Shown: positions 50,879 to 59,655 of the stretch, one piece after another
Layout of the letters: every line of letters starts with the position of its first letter
Numbering within the stretch: position 1 is the stretch's first letter
DNA from: Bradyrhizobium sp. NFR13
GTDB lineage: Bacteria; Pseudomonadota; Alphaproteobacteria; Rhizobiales; Xanthobacteraceae
Reading direction: 5' to 3'
Assembly: GCF_900114605.1 (NCBI RefSeq)
Contig: NZ_FOTP01000001.1
Span: 1,364,001 to 1,428,000, forward strand
DNA: 64,000 nucleotides
Notes under the pieces: generated by a model
What the model saw: only the letters and a program-made list of their open reading frames with translations
Told to the model about the DNA's origin: nothing
The model's database searches: none
Made by a program: the position numbers and the translations under genes

Positions 50879-51573
50879 CGGTGGATCAGCCAGATGCGTC
50901 GGTACTGACGCTCGTCAGTCATCATCTCTGTCCTTACGTGCAGCGAGCGGCCATCGTTCTTGCCGAAAAGGGCGTCTATTTCGAACGGCGCTATATCGAT
51001 CTTGCGCACAAGCCGGACTGGTTTCACGCGATCTCGCCGCTGGGCAAGGTCCCGCTTCTGCTTGTCCGGCGTGACGGCAAGGACACCGCCGCAATCTTCG
51101 AGAGTGCGGTGATCTGTGAATATCTCGAAGAGACGCAGACAGGTGTGCGGCTTCACCCATCCGATCCGCTCGAACGAGCCGGGCACCGTAGCTGGATCGA
51201 GTTCGGCTCGTCGATCCTTGCCGATCTGTGGGGATTCGAGACGGCTACTGAAGTGAATAGCTACGAAGCGAAGCGGGAGATGTTAGCTAGAAAATTCGGT
51301 CGTATCGAGAACGTGCTGATCGCAGCGCCGTTCTTCGCGGGGCAGCACTTCAGTATGGTCGATGCGGTTTACGCGCCGATCTTCCGCTACTTCGATGTGT
51401 TCGACACCATCGCTGACACGGAAGTCTTCGCCCAAACACCCAAGGTTCGGGCATGGCGCGCAGCGTTACGCAAGCGTCCGAGCGTAGCGAACGCCGTCAC
51501 GGCCGACTACGCCGACCGGCTGCGTGCATTCCTTGCTCAGCACGACGCCCATCTTCTCAAGATCGCAGCATGA
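50875..51573 (+). CDS. glutathione S-transferase family protein
   Basis: 232 residues. N-terminal thioredoxin-like domain (VSHHLCPYVQRAAIVLAEKG) has a Cys-Pro-Tyr motif resembling omega-class or dehydroascorbate-reductase-like GSTs. Then HKPDWFHAISPLGKVPLL and ESAVICEYLEET bind glutathione. C-terminal helices include FFAGQHFSMVDAVYAPIF. It follows the beta-class GST with a 4-bp ATGA overlap and precedes gdx by 7 bp. Confidence 0.88.
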   Translation: MTVDQPDASVLTLVSHHLCPYVQRAAIVLAEKGVYFERRYIDLAHKPDWFHAISPLGKVPLLLVRRDGKDTAAIFESAVICEYLEETQTGVRLHPSDPLERAGHRSWIEFGSSILADLWGFETATEVNSYEAKREMLARKFGRIENVLIAAPFFAGQHFSMVDAVYAPIFRYFDVFDTIADTEVFAQTPKVRAWRAALRKRPSVANAVTADYADRLRAFLAQHDAHLLKIAA

Positions 51574-51580
51574 GGCAACC

Positions 51581-51910
51581 ATGAGCCAGGGTGCCGCATG
51601 GCTGCTCCTGATCGTGGCCGGGCTTCTGGATGTGGCGTGGGCGATCTCGATGAAATACGCGGCAGGCTACACCCGACCGGGCTGGACCATCCTGTCGCTG
51701 ATCTTCCTCGCCGCGTTCGTCTATCTGCTCGGTCGGGTTCTGGAGGTTCTGCCGGTGGGGTCCGCCTACGCGATATGGGTCGGGATCGGTGCAGCCGGGA
51801 CGGTGCTGTTCGGAAGCGTGCTGTTTGGCGAGTCGATGAGTCTGCTGCGCGGCGGCGGGGTCGCTCTCATCGTCGCGGGCATCGTCGCCCTGAAATTTGC
51901 GCCGGCATGA
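51581..51910 (+). CDS. small multidrug resistance exporter of the Gdx/SugE type
   Basis: 109 residues from ATG 51581, four transmembrane helices. The active-site Glu of E14 in EmrE is replaced in the aligned segment LLDVAWAISMKYAAGYTRPGW: the acidic residue is Asp (LLDVAW), whereas SugE/Gdx proteins normally have Glu there. GSAYAIWVGIGAAGTVLFG is typical of Gdx. Family members export guanidinium or quaternary cations. No guanidine riboswitch was seen upstream; the gene is directly behind the GST operon. Confidence 0.85.
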   Translation: MSQGAAWLLLIVAGLLDVAWAISMKYAAGYTRPGWTILSLIFLAAFVYLLGRVLEVLPVGSAYAIWVGIGAAGTVLFGSVLFGESMSLLRGGGVALIVAGIVALKFAPA

Positions 51911-51927
51911 GCTGCCACATCAGAAAT

Positions 51928-52128
51928 TCAGTCGATCTTCCGCGCTTCTTCCGGCAGCATGATCGGAATGCCGTCACGGATCGGATAAGCAAGCTTGGCC
52001 TGGCGCGAGATCAGCTCCTGGCGGGCGGCATCGAATTCGAGTTGCCCCTTGGTCAGCGGGCACACCAGAATCTCCAGCAGCTTGGCGTCGACAGTGCTTT
52101 CGGCGCGTTCGATTGGCAGTGTGGTCAT
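51928..52128 (-). CDS. Trm112-family/UPF0434 protein
   Basis: 66 residues. The segment [50 protein letters not shown] matches UPF0434/Trm112-like small proteins, which have a zinc-ribbon-like fold in eukaryotes and serve as methyltransferase activators; here the cysteine set is reduced to CPLT. It is 46 bp downstream of the Lon-substrate-domain gene, and converges on gdx with a 17-bp gap. Confidence 0.9.
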   Translation of the reverse strand: MTTLPIERAESTVDAKLLEILVCPLTKGQLEFDAARQELISRQAKLAYPIRDGIPIMLPEEARKID

Positions 52129-52174
52129 GGATACGCTCCGGTGATGCGGTCGTTGATCGTGATATTTGTCAAAA

Positions 52175-52849
52175 TTACTGCAGCGGTGGGTCGCCGCTGG
52201 TGCGTTTCTTGGCCAGATCCATTTCAGTGACAGCGATCAGGATCTCGGCGCGGGTCTTGAGGTCGGGAGCTTCGAGCATCGCCTGCTTCTCTGGCGGGCC
52301 ATAGGGCGACATCATCGCCAGCGCGTTCACCAGGGCCTCGTTGGGAGCCTTGTCGATGCCTTCCCAATCCACTTTCAGGTTGTTGGCCTTGAGGAAGTCG
52401 GTGAGCACCGCGAGCAGCGCGGCCCGATCGACATCATCTTCGCCCTTGCGTACCGTGAAATCGTCGATGAAGGGGAAGTAGTCGACCTTGCACTGCCGGT
52501 ACGCGGTCAGTACCGAGAGTTCCCGCACCACCTCGAAACGGGAAACGCCGGTCAGTTCGAGGATGTAGCGGCCGTCACCGGATTCGGCGAGCTGGGTGAT
52601 GCGCCCGACACAGCCGACTTTGAACAGTGCCGGCTTGGCTTCATCCGCCGAATGCGCCGCGTCGGGCTGGATCATGCCAATCAGCCGGTGCCCGTCGCGA
52701 AGCGAATCGTCAATCATCGCAAGATAGCGCTGCTCGAAAATATTCAGCGGCATCTGCCCGCGTGGAAGCAGCAGTGCGCCCGGCAGTGGAAAGACCGGGA
52801 TCACCTCGGGAAGTTCGGCAGGCCCGCGATAGTCGGCATTGATGGGCAT
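52175..52849 (-). CDS. Lon substrate-binding-domain (LonN) protein
   Basis: 224 residues, a stand-alone Lon N-terminal domain without ATPase or protease. Conserved: [35 protein letters not shown], then VGCVGRITQ and [18 protein letters not shown]. Function is unproven. It lies between the CnoX-like gene (30 bp upstream) and the Trm112-like gene, probably one operon; the order trxA-like, lonN, trm112 is common in Rhizobiales. Confidence 0.9.
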   Translation of the reverse strand: MPINADYRGPAELPEVIPVFPLPGALLLPRGQMPLNIFEQRYLAMIDDSLRDGHRLIGMIQPDAAHSADEAKPALFKVGCVGRITQLAESGDGRYILELTGVSRFEVVRELSVLTAYRQCKVDYFPFIDDFTVRKGEDDVDRAALLAVLTDFLKANNLKVDWEGIDKAPNEALVNALAMMSPYGPPEKQAMLEAPDLKTRAEILIAVTEMDLAKKRTSGDPPLQ

Positions 52850-52879
52850 GTCCGGTTCCGATTCGTCACGCGAGAAGAA

Positions 52880-53800
52880 TTACGAGAACAGGATAGTCGA
52901 TAACCGCCTGCGACCGTCAACGGTGGCCTCATCCGTCGGTCCCCAGGCATCGAAGAACTGGATCAATTGCTTGCGGGCGCCGTCGTCGTCCCATTTGCGG
53001 TCACGCTTGACGATTTCGAGCAGATGACCCGTGGCCTCACTACGCTGGTTGGCGCCATTGAGCGCGATCGCAAGGTCGAAGCGGGCCCGATGGTCGAGCG
53101 GATTCGCCGCGACCTTCTGTTCCAGTTCGGTGACCGGGCCGAGCGCATTGGCCTGTTCAACCAGATCGATCTTGGCCTGCACGGCCTTGACCGCGGCGTC
53201 CTCACGCTTCGCGGCCGGGACGAGCTCAAGCGTCTGCTTGGCCTGCTCGATGGCGCCGGTCTCGACGTAACAGCGGGCAAGGCCAGCAATGGCGGCGATA
53301 TTGCCGGCATCGGCGGCAATCACCTCGCCATAGATCGAGGCGGCGGTAGCCGGATCGCCCTCAGCCAGAACTGCTTCAGCTTCCTGAAGCAGTTCTGCGG
53401 CCGTGGGTTCTGCGCCGGGCATGCCGGCTGTCAGCTTGTCGATGAACGCGTTGACCTGGCTCTCCGGAACCGCACCCATGAAGCCATCCGCCGGCTGGCC
53501 GTTGACGAAGGCGATCACGGCTGGAATTGACTGGATGCCCATCTGGCCGGGAATCTCCGGATTCTCGTCGATGTTCATCTTGACCAGCTTCACCTTGCCC
53601 TTGGCGGCGGTCACGGCTTTCTCGATGACGGGAGTGAGCTGGCGGCACGGACCGCACCACGGCGCCCAGAAGTCGATCAGGACCGGCTGGCGCTTGGATT
53701 CCTCGATAACGTCCTGCACGAAGGTGCGGGTGGTCGTGTCCTTGATGAGAGCAGTTGCTGCCTGCGGCGTCGCGGCGCCGCCCTGTTCCATGATGGTCAC
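52880..53800 (-). CDS. thioredoxin-TPR protein of the CnoX/YbbN type
   Basis: 306 residues. N-terminal thioredoxin domain with redox motif WAPWCGPCR (Cys49 and Cys52), so unlike E. coli YbbN it keeps both cysteines. A C-terminal TPR region (about 140-300) includes the repeats ALAEGDPATAASIYGEVI and DPLDHRARFDLAIALNGAN. CnoX protects against oxidative damage by holding substrates for GroEL. It is the first gene of the minus-strand run to trm112-like. Confidence 0.88.
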   Translation of the reverse strand: MTIMEQGGAATPQAATALIKDTTTRTFVQDVIEESKRQPVLIDFWAPWCGPCRQLTPVIEKAVTAAKGKVKLVKMNIDENPEIPGQMGIQSIPAVIAFVNGQPADGFMGAVPESQVNAFIDKLTAGMPGAEPTAAELLQEAEAVLAEGDPATAASIYGEVIAADAGNIAAIAGLARCYVETGAIEQAKQTLELVPAAKREDAAVKAVQAKIDLVEQANALGPVTELEQKVAANPLDHRARFDLAIALNGANQRSEATGHLLEIVKRDRKWDDDGARKQLIQFFDAWGPTDEATVDGRRRLSTILFS

Positions 53801-54098
53801 GTGAACCTCGCTCGATGTCTGAAAAATTTGGCCGCTTTTAGCATGGCCTGAGCGATTAAATGGCGTTCGTGACAGTAATTTGCAATCCGCTGAAATAGGT
53901 CCGGCCGGGACCGATTCGACCCGAGAGGCGACATTTGGCTGTTTTGACCCGTTTTCTTGGCAAAATCGGGCTCAAATGGCCGTAAACCCCGATTAACTCA
54001 GAGCGATCTGAAATGCAGTCTAACTGTTGCATTCGCCACCGGCATTTGGCATAGGTCTGCGCGTCGGCGGCGAGCAATCGCCGCCTGTCTTCTCGGAT

Positions 54099-54173
<75 letters not shown>

Positions 54174-54213
54174 GAATTTTCCTGGTTTTTTTGGCATCAG
54201 TTTTATCGATCGC

Positions 54214-54241
54214 AGGCCGCCGTCAGGCGGCCTTGTTGTTT
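54214..54241 (+). terminator. intrinsic terminator downstream of tRNA-Gly
   Basis: AGGCCGCC (54214-54221) pairs with GGCGGCCT (54226-54233) around GTCA, followed by TTGTTGTTT. A weaker CCAG/CTGG hairpin with seven T directly after the tRNA 3' end may act first. Confidence 0.8.
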
Positions 54242-54334
54242 GTGATCCCCAGGCACGCAGATCCGTCCCGCATCGCTTGAAATCATCGGGCGTTGGGCAG
54301 ACAATCCATGGGCGAAGCGGGTACGAGACTGACG

Positions 54335-54784
54335 ATGCCGTCGACCACGGATTCCAACCTGGAAATTGCCAAGCGTGCCAATGATGAGGCGCGGGCGGAT
54401 TTTGCGACCTGGGTGATGATGGCGAAGCTGAAAAGCCTCGACGCGCTGCCGCAGGAAGCCCAGACATTCTATGCCGGCTATCTCGCGCTGCTCGCGCGTG
54501 GCAAACAATCCGAACCAGCCGCGGCCGAAGCCACCATCCAGACTGTCTACCGCAGCTATTATTCCCGCATGGGCGGCACCGGCATCGCGCCCATCATCAA
54601 GACGGCTTCGAGATCAAGACCAATGTCCGACGACAACAATAGCAATGTCACACCTTTCCGCCGGATCAAGCCCAACACGCCACCGCCCCCGCGCGAAAAG
54701 AAGAAGTTGCCGGCAGCGCTGATCTTCATCGGGCTGATCGTGCTGGCCGTGGCCTGGCGCTATCTCACCAAGGGCAGCCTTTAA
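54335..54784 (+). CDS. unknown protein with C-terminal membrane anchor
   Basis: 149 residues from ATG 54335; an upstream ATG at 54308 is possible and neither has a clear ribosome-binding site. A helical N-terminal domain (LEIAKRANDEARADFATWVMMAKLKSLDALP) is followed by a Pro-rich linker (TPFRRIKPNTPPPPREKKK) and a single C-terminal membrane helix (LPAALIFIGLIVLAVAWRYL). I do not recognise a family. It lies downstream of tRNA-Gly but beyond its terminator. Confidence 0.65.
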   Translation: MPSTTDSNLEIAKRANDEARADFATWVMMAKLKSLDALPQEAQTFYAGYLALLARGKQSEPAAAEATIQTVYRSYYSRMGGTGIAPIIKTASRSRPMSDDNNSNVTPFRRIKPNTPPPPREKKKLPAALIFIGLIVLAVAWRYLTKGSL

Positions 54785-55041
54785 AAAGCGTAGTAGTGAT
54801 AGCGTGATGATGCGGTGCGATGTGCCAATCGCATCCGCTCGCTGGAACTAACTTTCAAAATTGCTTTTCAAGATGTCGTCGTGATGACGACGTCTTTCGT
54901 TTGCGCGAGCGTTAGTTGCGCTTTTCACCTGCGACATTTGTGGTAGCATCTCACTGTCTGAGAAAATCACAGACCAATAAGTTCGTCTCGAACGTTCAAT
55001 AAGACATAGCAGCCGCAACAAGCTGCACAGGGAGTGACGCG

Positions 55042-56310
55042 ATGAAATCGATGACTGGTCGATCCGTTGTTGCGTGCGCCGCCATCCTCGCCACGGCGAT
55101 CGGCATGGCCTCGCTCAATCAAGCGAGCGCACAGCAGAAGCTCAAGAGCTACAAATCCGATACCAAGGACTTCTGGACCAACCCGCCGGACGACTGGTTC
55201 CTCGGCGACGAGACCGAAGCGCAAAAGGGCCTCGCGCCACCGTCGGGTCCGCCGACCGGTGCGTCCGATGCCGAACTCGCAGCCATGATGAAGAAGATCA
55301 AGCTGCCGCCAGGATTCAAGATCGAGGTCTATGCACCCGGCGTGCTCGCCGCGCGACAGATGGCCTGGGGCGATAAAGGCACACTCTTTGTCGGTTCGTT
55401 CGGTCTCGGTAATGTCTATGCGATCACCGACAAGGGCGGCAAGAGAGAGGTCAAGACCGTCATCAAGGGCATGAAGATGCCGACGGGCATCGCCTTCCAG
55501 GATGGCGCGCTCTATGTGATCGATATCAACAAGCTGATCAAATACGAGAATGCCGAGGCGAATCTCGACAAGCTCGGTGACGGCAAGGTGGTTTATGACG
55601 ACATGCCGTCCTATGCCGCACACGGCTGGAAATATCTCGCGCCGGACAAGGATGGCTGGTTCTACGTTCCGTTCGGACCTCCCTTCAACATCGGCATTCC
55701 GCCGACCAGCCTCTCGCAGATCCGCCGTGTCGATCCCAAGACCGGCAATGCCGAAATCGTAGCGCTCGGCGTTCGCAACTCTGTGGGCGGCGACGTCGAT
55801 CCTCGCACCGGCAAATACTGGTTCACCGAAAATGCACGCGACTGGATCAGCGACGATATGCCGAGCGACAAGCTCAACATGATCTCGAAGCTCGGCGAGC
55901 ATTTCGGCTATCCGCATTGCCATCAAGGCAACATGCCGGATCCGAAATTCGCCATGGGGCACAAGTGCTCGGAATTCACGCCGCCGGTGTTGAATCTCGG
56001 CGCCCATGTCGCGCCCCTGGGGATGAAGTTCTATACCGGCAACATGTTTCCTGCAGAATACAAGAACAACATCTTCATTGCCGAGCATGGCTCGTGGAAT
56101 CGGCACAAGTATCAGGGCGCGCGTATCAAGCGTGTGATCGCCGGGCCGGATGGGAAGAACGCCAAGCAGGAGATCTTTGCCTCCGGCTGGATCGAGGGTG
56201 ACCAGGGTTATCTCGGCCGCCCTGCCGATATCGTCCTGGCCAAGGATGGATCGCTGCTGATTGCCGACGATTGGGCAGGCGCAATCTATCGCATCAGCTA
56301 CGCCAAGTAA
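55042..56310 (+). CDS. secreted PQQ-type sugar/sorbosone dehydrogenase-like beta-propeller
   Basis: 422 residues. Signal peptide (VACAAILATAIGMASLNQASA). Beta-propeller with LPPGFKIEVYAPGVLAARQMAWG, TLFVGSFGLGNVYAI, VDIDPRTG-like NSVGGDVDPRTGKYWFTENARDWI, GYPHCHQGNMPDP and IFIAEHGSWNRH. These fit the soluble glucose/sorbosone dehydrogenase family, which may bind PQQ in the periplasm. The real substrate is unknown. A dihaem cytochrome gene follows, likely its electron acceptor. Confidence 0.8.
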   Translation: MKSMTGRSVVACAAILATAIGMASLNQASAQQKLKSYKSDTKDFWTNPPDDWFLGDETEAQKGLAPPSGPPTGASDAELAAMMKKIKLPPGFKIEVYAPGVLAARQMAWGDKGTLFVGSFGLGNVYAITDKGGKREVKTVIKGMKMPTGIAFQDGALYVIDINKLIKYENAEANLDKLGDGKVVYDDMPSYAAHGWKYLAPDKDGWFYVPFGPPFNIGIPPTSLSQIRRVDPKTGNAEIVALGVRNSVGGDVDPRTGKYWFTENARDWISDDMPSDKLNMISKLGEHFGYPHCHQGNMPDPKFAMGHKCSEFTPPVLNLGAHVAPLGMKFYTGNMFPAEYKNNIFIAEHGSWNRHKYQGARIKRVIAGPDGKNAKQEIFASGWIEGDQGYLGRPADIVLAKDGSLLIADDWAGAIYRISYAK

Positions 56311-56321
56311 GTCATGCGTCA

Positions 56322-56362
56322 CGCGAGGCTGGAGTCGCTTCATGAGCGGCTCCAGCCTCGCG
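56322..56362. repeat. strong hairpin between the sugar dehydrogenase and the cytochrome genes
   Basis: CGCGAGGCTGGAG (56322-56334) and CTCCAGCCTCGCG (56350-56362) are perfect 13-bp arms, extended by CGCT/AGCG inside around a 5-nt loop. No T run follows, so it is more likely an mRNA-stabilising or attenuating element than a terminator. Confidence 0.75.
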
Positions 56363-56386
56363 CATTCTGGAATGGGAATGTCGCTC

Positions 56387-56977
56387 ATGCATCGTTCTGT
56401 ACTCGCGGCCGTTGTTATCTTTCTCGCGCTTGGTTCTGGCTCTGGTCCGATCGATGCTGCTGATATTGCCGCCGGCAAGGAGAAAGCCGAGCTCTGCAGT
56501 GGCTGTCATGGCGAGAACGGCATTTCGCAAATGGAGAACGTCCCATCGCTCGCCGCCCAGCCGGATCTGTTTATCCAGTGGCAGCTGGTGTTCTTTCGCG
56601 CAGGCACGCGCAAGAACGAGCAGATGCAGCCAATCATCGAGCAGATCGACAACAACGACATCCGCAACCTCGGCGCCTATTTCGCCTCGCTGAAGCCGCC
56701 GGAGGGCAAGAAGCCCGATGATAATCCGGATCTGTCGGCCAAGGGCGCGCAAGCAGCGGTTGGCCGTCGTTGTGCGTCGTGTCACACGGAGAGTTATGGC
56801 GGCACGAAAGCGGTGTCACGCATCGCCGGACAGCGCGAGGACTATCTCGTCAAGGCGCTACGCGACTACAAGTCCGGCGTCCGCGCCGGTGGCGGCATGG
56901 CAGCGATGGCCGAGGTGGCCTACTCGCTGAGTGAAGAAGAGATCATCGCGCTGGCGCATTATCTGGCGCATCTGTGA
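56387..56977 (+). CDS. periplasmic dihaem c-type cytochrome (cytochrome c4-like)
   Basis: 196 residues from ATG 56387; ATGs at 56372 and 56378 are also possible. Signal peptide HRSVLAAVVIFLALGSGSGPIDAA. Two haem motifs, CSGCH and CASCH, in two similar halves, with likely distal Met in the MENVPSLAAQP and MAAMAEVAYSL segments. It probably accepts electrons from the upstream dehydrogenase and passes them to a terminal oxidase. Confidence 0.88.
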   Translation: MHRSVLAAVVIFLALGSGSGPIDAADIAAGKEKAELCSGCHGENGISQMENVPSLAAQPDLFIQWQLVFFRAGTRKNEQMQPIIEQIDNNDIRNLGAYFASLKPPEGKKPDDNPDLSAKGAQAAVGRRCASCHTESYGGTKAVSRIAGQREDYLVKALRDYKSGVRAGGGMAAMAEVAYSLSEEEIIALAHYLAHL

Positions 56978-56986
56978 TGCATGGTT

Positions 56987-57109
56987 GTCGTCCCCGCGAA
57001 GGCGGGGACCCATAGCCTCCGCCGTGAGCGGTTGGAACGGCAGAGAAGCGCCGACCGCGCTTCGCCAAAATCTCCAGCGTGTATGGGTCCCCGCCTTCGC
57101 GGGGACGAC
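56987..57109. repeat. large inverted repeat with perfect 28-bp arms
   Basis: Left arm 56987-57014 (starting GTCGTCCCCGCGAAGGCGGG) and right arm 57082-57109 are exact reverse complements separated by 67 bp. Core phrase CCCCGCGAAGGCGGGG is itself palindromic. This is a well-known dispersed palindrome type in Bradyrhizobium-like genomes. It sits between convergent genes and may end both transcripts. Confidence 0.85.
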
Positions 57110-57120
57110 GAGAGTCCGAG

Positions 57121-58044
57121 CTACGCCACCCGCTGATGCTCATACGCCTTGAGATGTGTATAGATCATCCGCAGTCGCGGCACGGCGACCTTGGCGGCAT
57201 CGGCGCGGGCGATGGCATCTCCGACGATCTGGTCGGCCTCGATCTGCGCCTTGTTGAGGATATCGCGATACATCGAGGCGGTCATTTTCGAATCTTCCGC
57301 CGTCAGCATGCCCTCGGTGCGTTCCAGGAACGCTGCCCGCGGTGCGAAGCCATTGGCCCTGGCGACGGCGCTCATCTCATCGCGCACGCCGAGGATGAAG
57401 TCGCGGCCGCCGGGTGCCGCGACGATGTCGCCGACAGCGCCGCGCATGGCGCTGGTCGAACCGGCGATCGTCGCCAGGAATACCCACTTCTCCCACATGT
57501 CCTGCATGATGTTGTCGGAGGCCGAGCCGCCGAAATTGCCGGTCGCCATGATTGCGGCGATCGCCTTGACGCGATCTGAACTGCCGCCCTTGCGTTCGCC
57601 GAAGCTGAGGACCTGCATCGGTGCCATCTGGACCACCTCGCGCGCCTCGTTGAGCGTCGCTGCGATCTGGCATTGGCCGCCCATGACATTCTCGGCGCCG
57701 AACTTCTTCTCCAGCACGTCGAGATGCTTCATGCCGTTGAGCAGCGGAATGATCGCTGTGTTCGGCCCGACAGCTGGCGCGAAGGAGGCGATCGCATCGT
57801 CCAGGTCGAACGCCTTGCAGCTCAGCAGCACGACGTCGAACTTTTCCTTGATCGCATCCGCTTGCACTGTCGGCGGATTCTTCAAGGTCACATCGCCATG
57901 CGGGCTCTTGATAACGAGGCCGGCGCTTGCCAGCTCACTGGCGCGCTTCGGGCGAACCAGGAAGGTGATGTCATTGCCGGCCTGCAACAACCTGCCGCCG
58001 AAATAACCGCCGATGGCGCCGGCGCCGACTACGAGAATACGCAT
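57121..58044 (-). CDS. ketopantoate reductase-like protein (PanE/ApbA family)
   Basis: 307 residues. N-terminal Rossmann NADPH-binding motif ILVVGAGAIGGYFGGRLLQAGNDI, then LSCKAFDLDDAIASFAP, and C-terminal helical domain with conserved WEKWVFLATIAGSTSAMRGAVGDI, a family phrase. PanE reduces ketopantoate to pantoate for CoA synthesis, but this family has many paralogues and no pantothenate genes adjoin, so the substrate is open. It is bounded on the right by the 28-bp inverted repeat. Confidence 0.8.
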   Translation of the reverse strand: MRILVVGAGAIGGYFGGRLLQAGNDITFLVRPKRASELASAGLVIKSPHGDVTLKNPPTVQADAIKEKFDVVLLSCKAFDLDDAIASFAPAVGPNTAIIPLLNGMKHLDVLEKKFGAENVMGGQCQIAATLNEAREVVQMAPMQVLSFGERKGGSSDRVKAIAAIMATGNFGGSASDNIMQDMWEKWVFLATIAGSTSAMRGAVGDIVAAPGGRDFILGVRDEMSAVARANGFAPRAAFLERTEGMLTAEDSKMTASMYRDILNKAQIEADQIVGDAIARADAAKVAVPRLRMIYTHLKAYEHQRVA

Positions 58045-58182
58045 TGTGGGATTCCTTAGTAGGGTTGTTCTGAATTTTATTGTTCGATTGAGTCAGACAG
58101 AGATCTCATCCCAGCCTCAACACAACCGCGTTTAGGCGAGATGCGCGAAGTCGCGCTGCTCACCATGAGGCAGGGTTTGCCT

Positions 58183-58920
58183 CTACCACTTCTCTCCGAA
58201 CGGGCGGATCTCCAGCTCGAACGTCCAGGCGCTACGCGGCTGCTGATAGAGCTGCCAGTATGACTGAGCGACTGACGCCGGTGGCATCAACAAATCGGGA
58301 TTGTTCAACGCCTCCTTCCCCCACATCTGCTCGCGGCGCTCGCGCACCCAGGCGGTGTCGACGCCGCTGTCGATGATCAGATGCGCTACGTGGATGTTTT
58401 TCGGGCCGAGCTCGCGGGCCATCGCCTGGGCTACTGCACGCAATCCGAATTTGGCCGATGCAAAAGCGGCAAAGCCACTGCCGCCACGCAAGCTCGCGGT
58501 GGCGCCTGTGAAGAAGATGTTGCCCTGACCACGCGGCATCATCAGCCGTGCCGCTTCGCGTCCGGCGAGGAAGCCGGAATAGCAGGCCATTTCCCAGACC
58601 TTGCGAAACACCCGCTCGGTGGTCTCCAGGATCGGGAAATTCACGTTGGCGCCGATATTGAAGATGCATACTTCCAATGGTGCATGCGCATCCGCGTCAT
58701 TGAGAAAGGCGGCGATTTCGTCTTCCTTGCGGGCATCCAGCGAGCGCGCCACGATCGTGCCACCCATGGCCTCGATCTCAGCCACCAAAGGCGCCAGCTT
58801 GTCGCCGTTGCGGCGGCCGGCGAACACAGTGAAACCTTCGGTGGCAAATTTCTTGGCGATCTCAGCGCCGATATAGTCCCCGGCGCCGATGACAGCGACA
58901 GTCGCGTTGCGCCTCTGCAT
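58183..58920 (-). CDS. atypical short-chain dehydrogenase lacking the catalytic tyrosine
   Basis: 245 residues. Rossmann motif VIGAGDYIGAEIAKKFA (GxGxxIG) with ARRN that suggests NADP(H). NIGAN replaces NNAG. The Ser is in GATASLRGG (Ser143). The position for catalytic Tyr of YxxxK reads FASAK (Phe153, Lys157), read directly as TTT GCA TCG GCC AAA. So catalysis by the classical mechanism is unlikely, or uses another residue. The downstream-strand neighbour, 12 bp upstream, is a DsbA-fold isomerase, so the two form an operon. Function unknown. Confidence 0.8.
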   Translation of the reverse strand: MQRRNATVAVIGAGDYIGAEIAKKFATEGFTVFAGRRNGDKLAPLVAEIEAMGGTIVARSLDARKEDEIAAFLNDADAHAPLEVCIFNIGANVNFPILETTERVFRKVWEMACYSGFLAGREAARLMMPRGQGNIFFTGATASLRGGSGFAAFASAKFGLRAVAQAMARELGPKNIHVAHLIIDSGVDTAWVRERREQMWGKEALNNPDLLMPPASVAQSYWQLYQQPRSAWTFELEIRPFGEKW

Positions 58921-58932
58921 GAAAGCCTCCCG

Positions 58933-59565
58933 TTATTTGTCGGTGCCGGAGATCAGCTCCTCGACTTCGCGGAGCTGTTCCTTGCCGAAGAACATCTCGT
59001 TGCCGACGAAGAAGGTCGGCGAGCCGAAGGCACCCCGCTCGACGGCGATCTGTGTATTCGCCACCAGTACCGCCTTAACCTCGGGCTCCTGTCCGTGTGC
59101 GAACAGCCTTGCGCCATCCAGACCCGAGTCGTTGAGCGCCTTGATGGCCACTTCGGGGTCATCCATCTTCTTTGGCTCACCCCACATATGATGGAATGCG
59201 GCCTCGACATATTTCTCGAACACGCCGTCAAGCTGTGCTGCGATGGCGACGCGCATCAGGTTCAGGGTGTTGACCGGGAAGAACGGATTCATCGTGTAGG
59301 GCTTGACGCCGAAACGCCTCACGAAACGCTCTGTCTCGAGCTGATGAAACTCGCGCTTGTTCTTGACGCCGGCATAGGTTTCGGCCGGCGAGCGATTATT
59401 GGTCGCCTTGAAGATGCCGCCCAGCAGGACCGGGATATATTCAAACTTCGCACCGGTGCGCGCTTCGATCGCCGGGATCGCCTCGTGGCTGAGGAATGCG
59501 TTGGGGCTGCCGAAGTCGAACAGGAATTGCGGGGCAGCTTTGGTCAAGGCGGTCTCTCCCATCAT
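58933..59565 (-). CDS. 2-hydroxychromene-2-carboxylate isomerase-family protein (DsbA fold, GST-kappa)
   Basis: 210 residues. Family phrases: FLFDFGSPNAFLSHEAIPAI at the N-terminus with a conserved Ser, PVLLGGIFKATNN, PFFPVNTLNLMRVAIAAQ, and C-terminal AFGSPTFFVGNEMFFGKEQL. Classical members isomerise 2-hydroxychromene-2-carboxylate in naphthalene breakdown using glutathione. No other aromatic-degradation genes are nearby, so the substrate is uncertain. It is co-transcribed with the atypical dehydrogenase. Confidence 0.85.
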   Translation of the reverse strand: MMGETALTKAAPQFLFDFGSPNAFLSHEAIPAIEARTGAKFEYIPVLLGGIFKATNNRSPAETYAGVKNKREFHQLETERFVRRFGVKPYTMNPFFPVNTLNLMRVAIAAQLDGVFEKYVEAAFHHMWGEPKKMDDPEVAIKALNDSGLDGARLFAHGQEPEVKAVLVANTQIAVERGAFGSPTFFVGNEMFFGKEQLREVEELISGTDK

Positions 59566-59655
59566 TATTTTCTGGGCGTATTCTGCCGCAGGGATGCCGG
59601 TTCGTCCATTAACTTTATGATGACCGTCATCCTTTGGGATGCGCCTGAGCGAGTG

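Noticed and set aside
53790-53806. parS-like GGTCACGTGAACC near the CnoX-like start
   Set aside because: Only the CACGTGAA core matches; the outer arms differ from TGTTTCACGTGAAACA.
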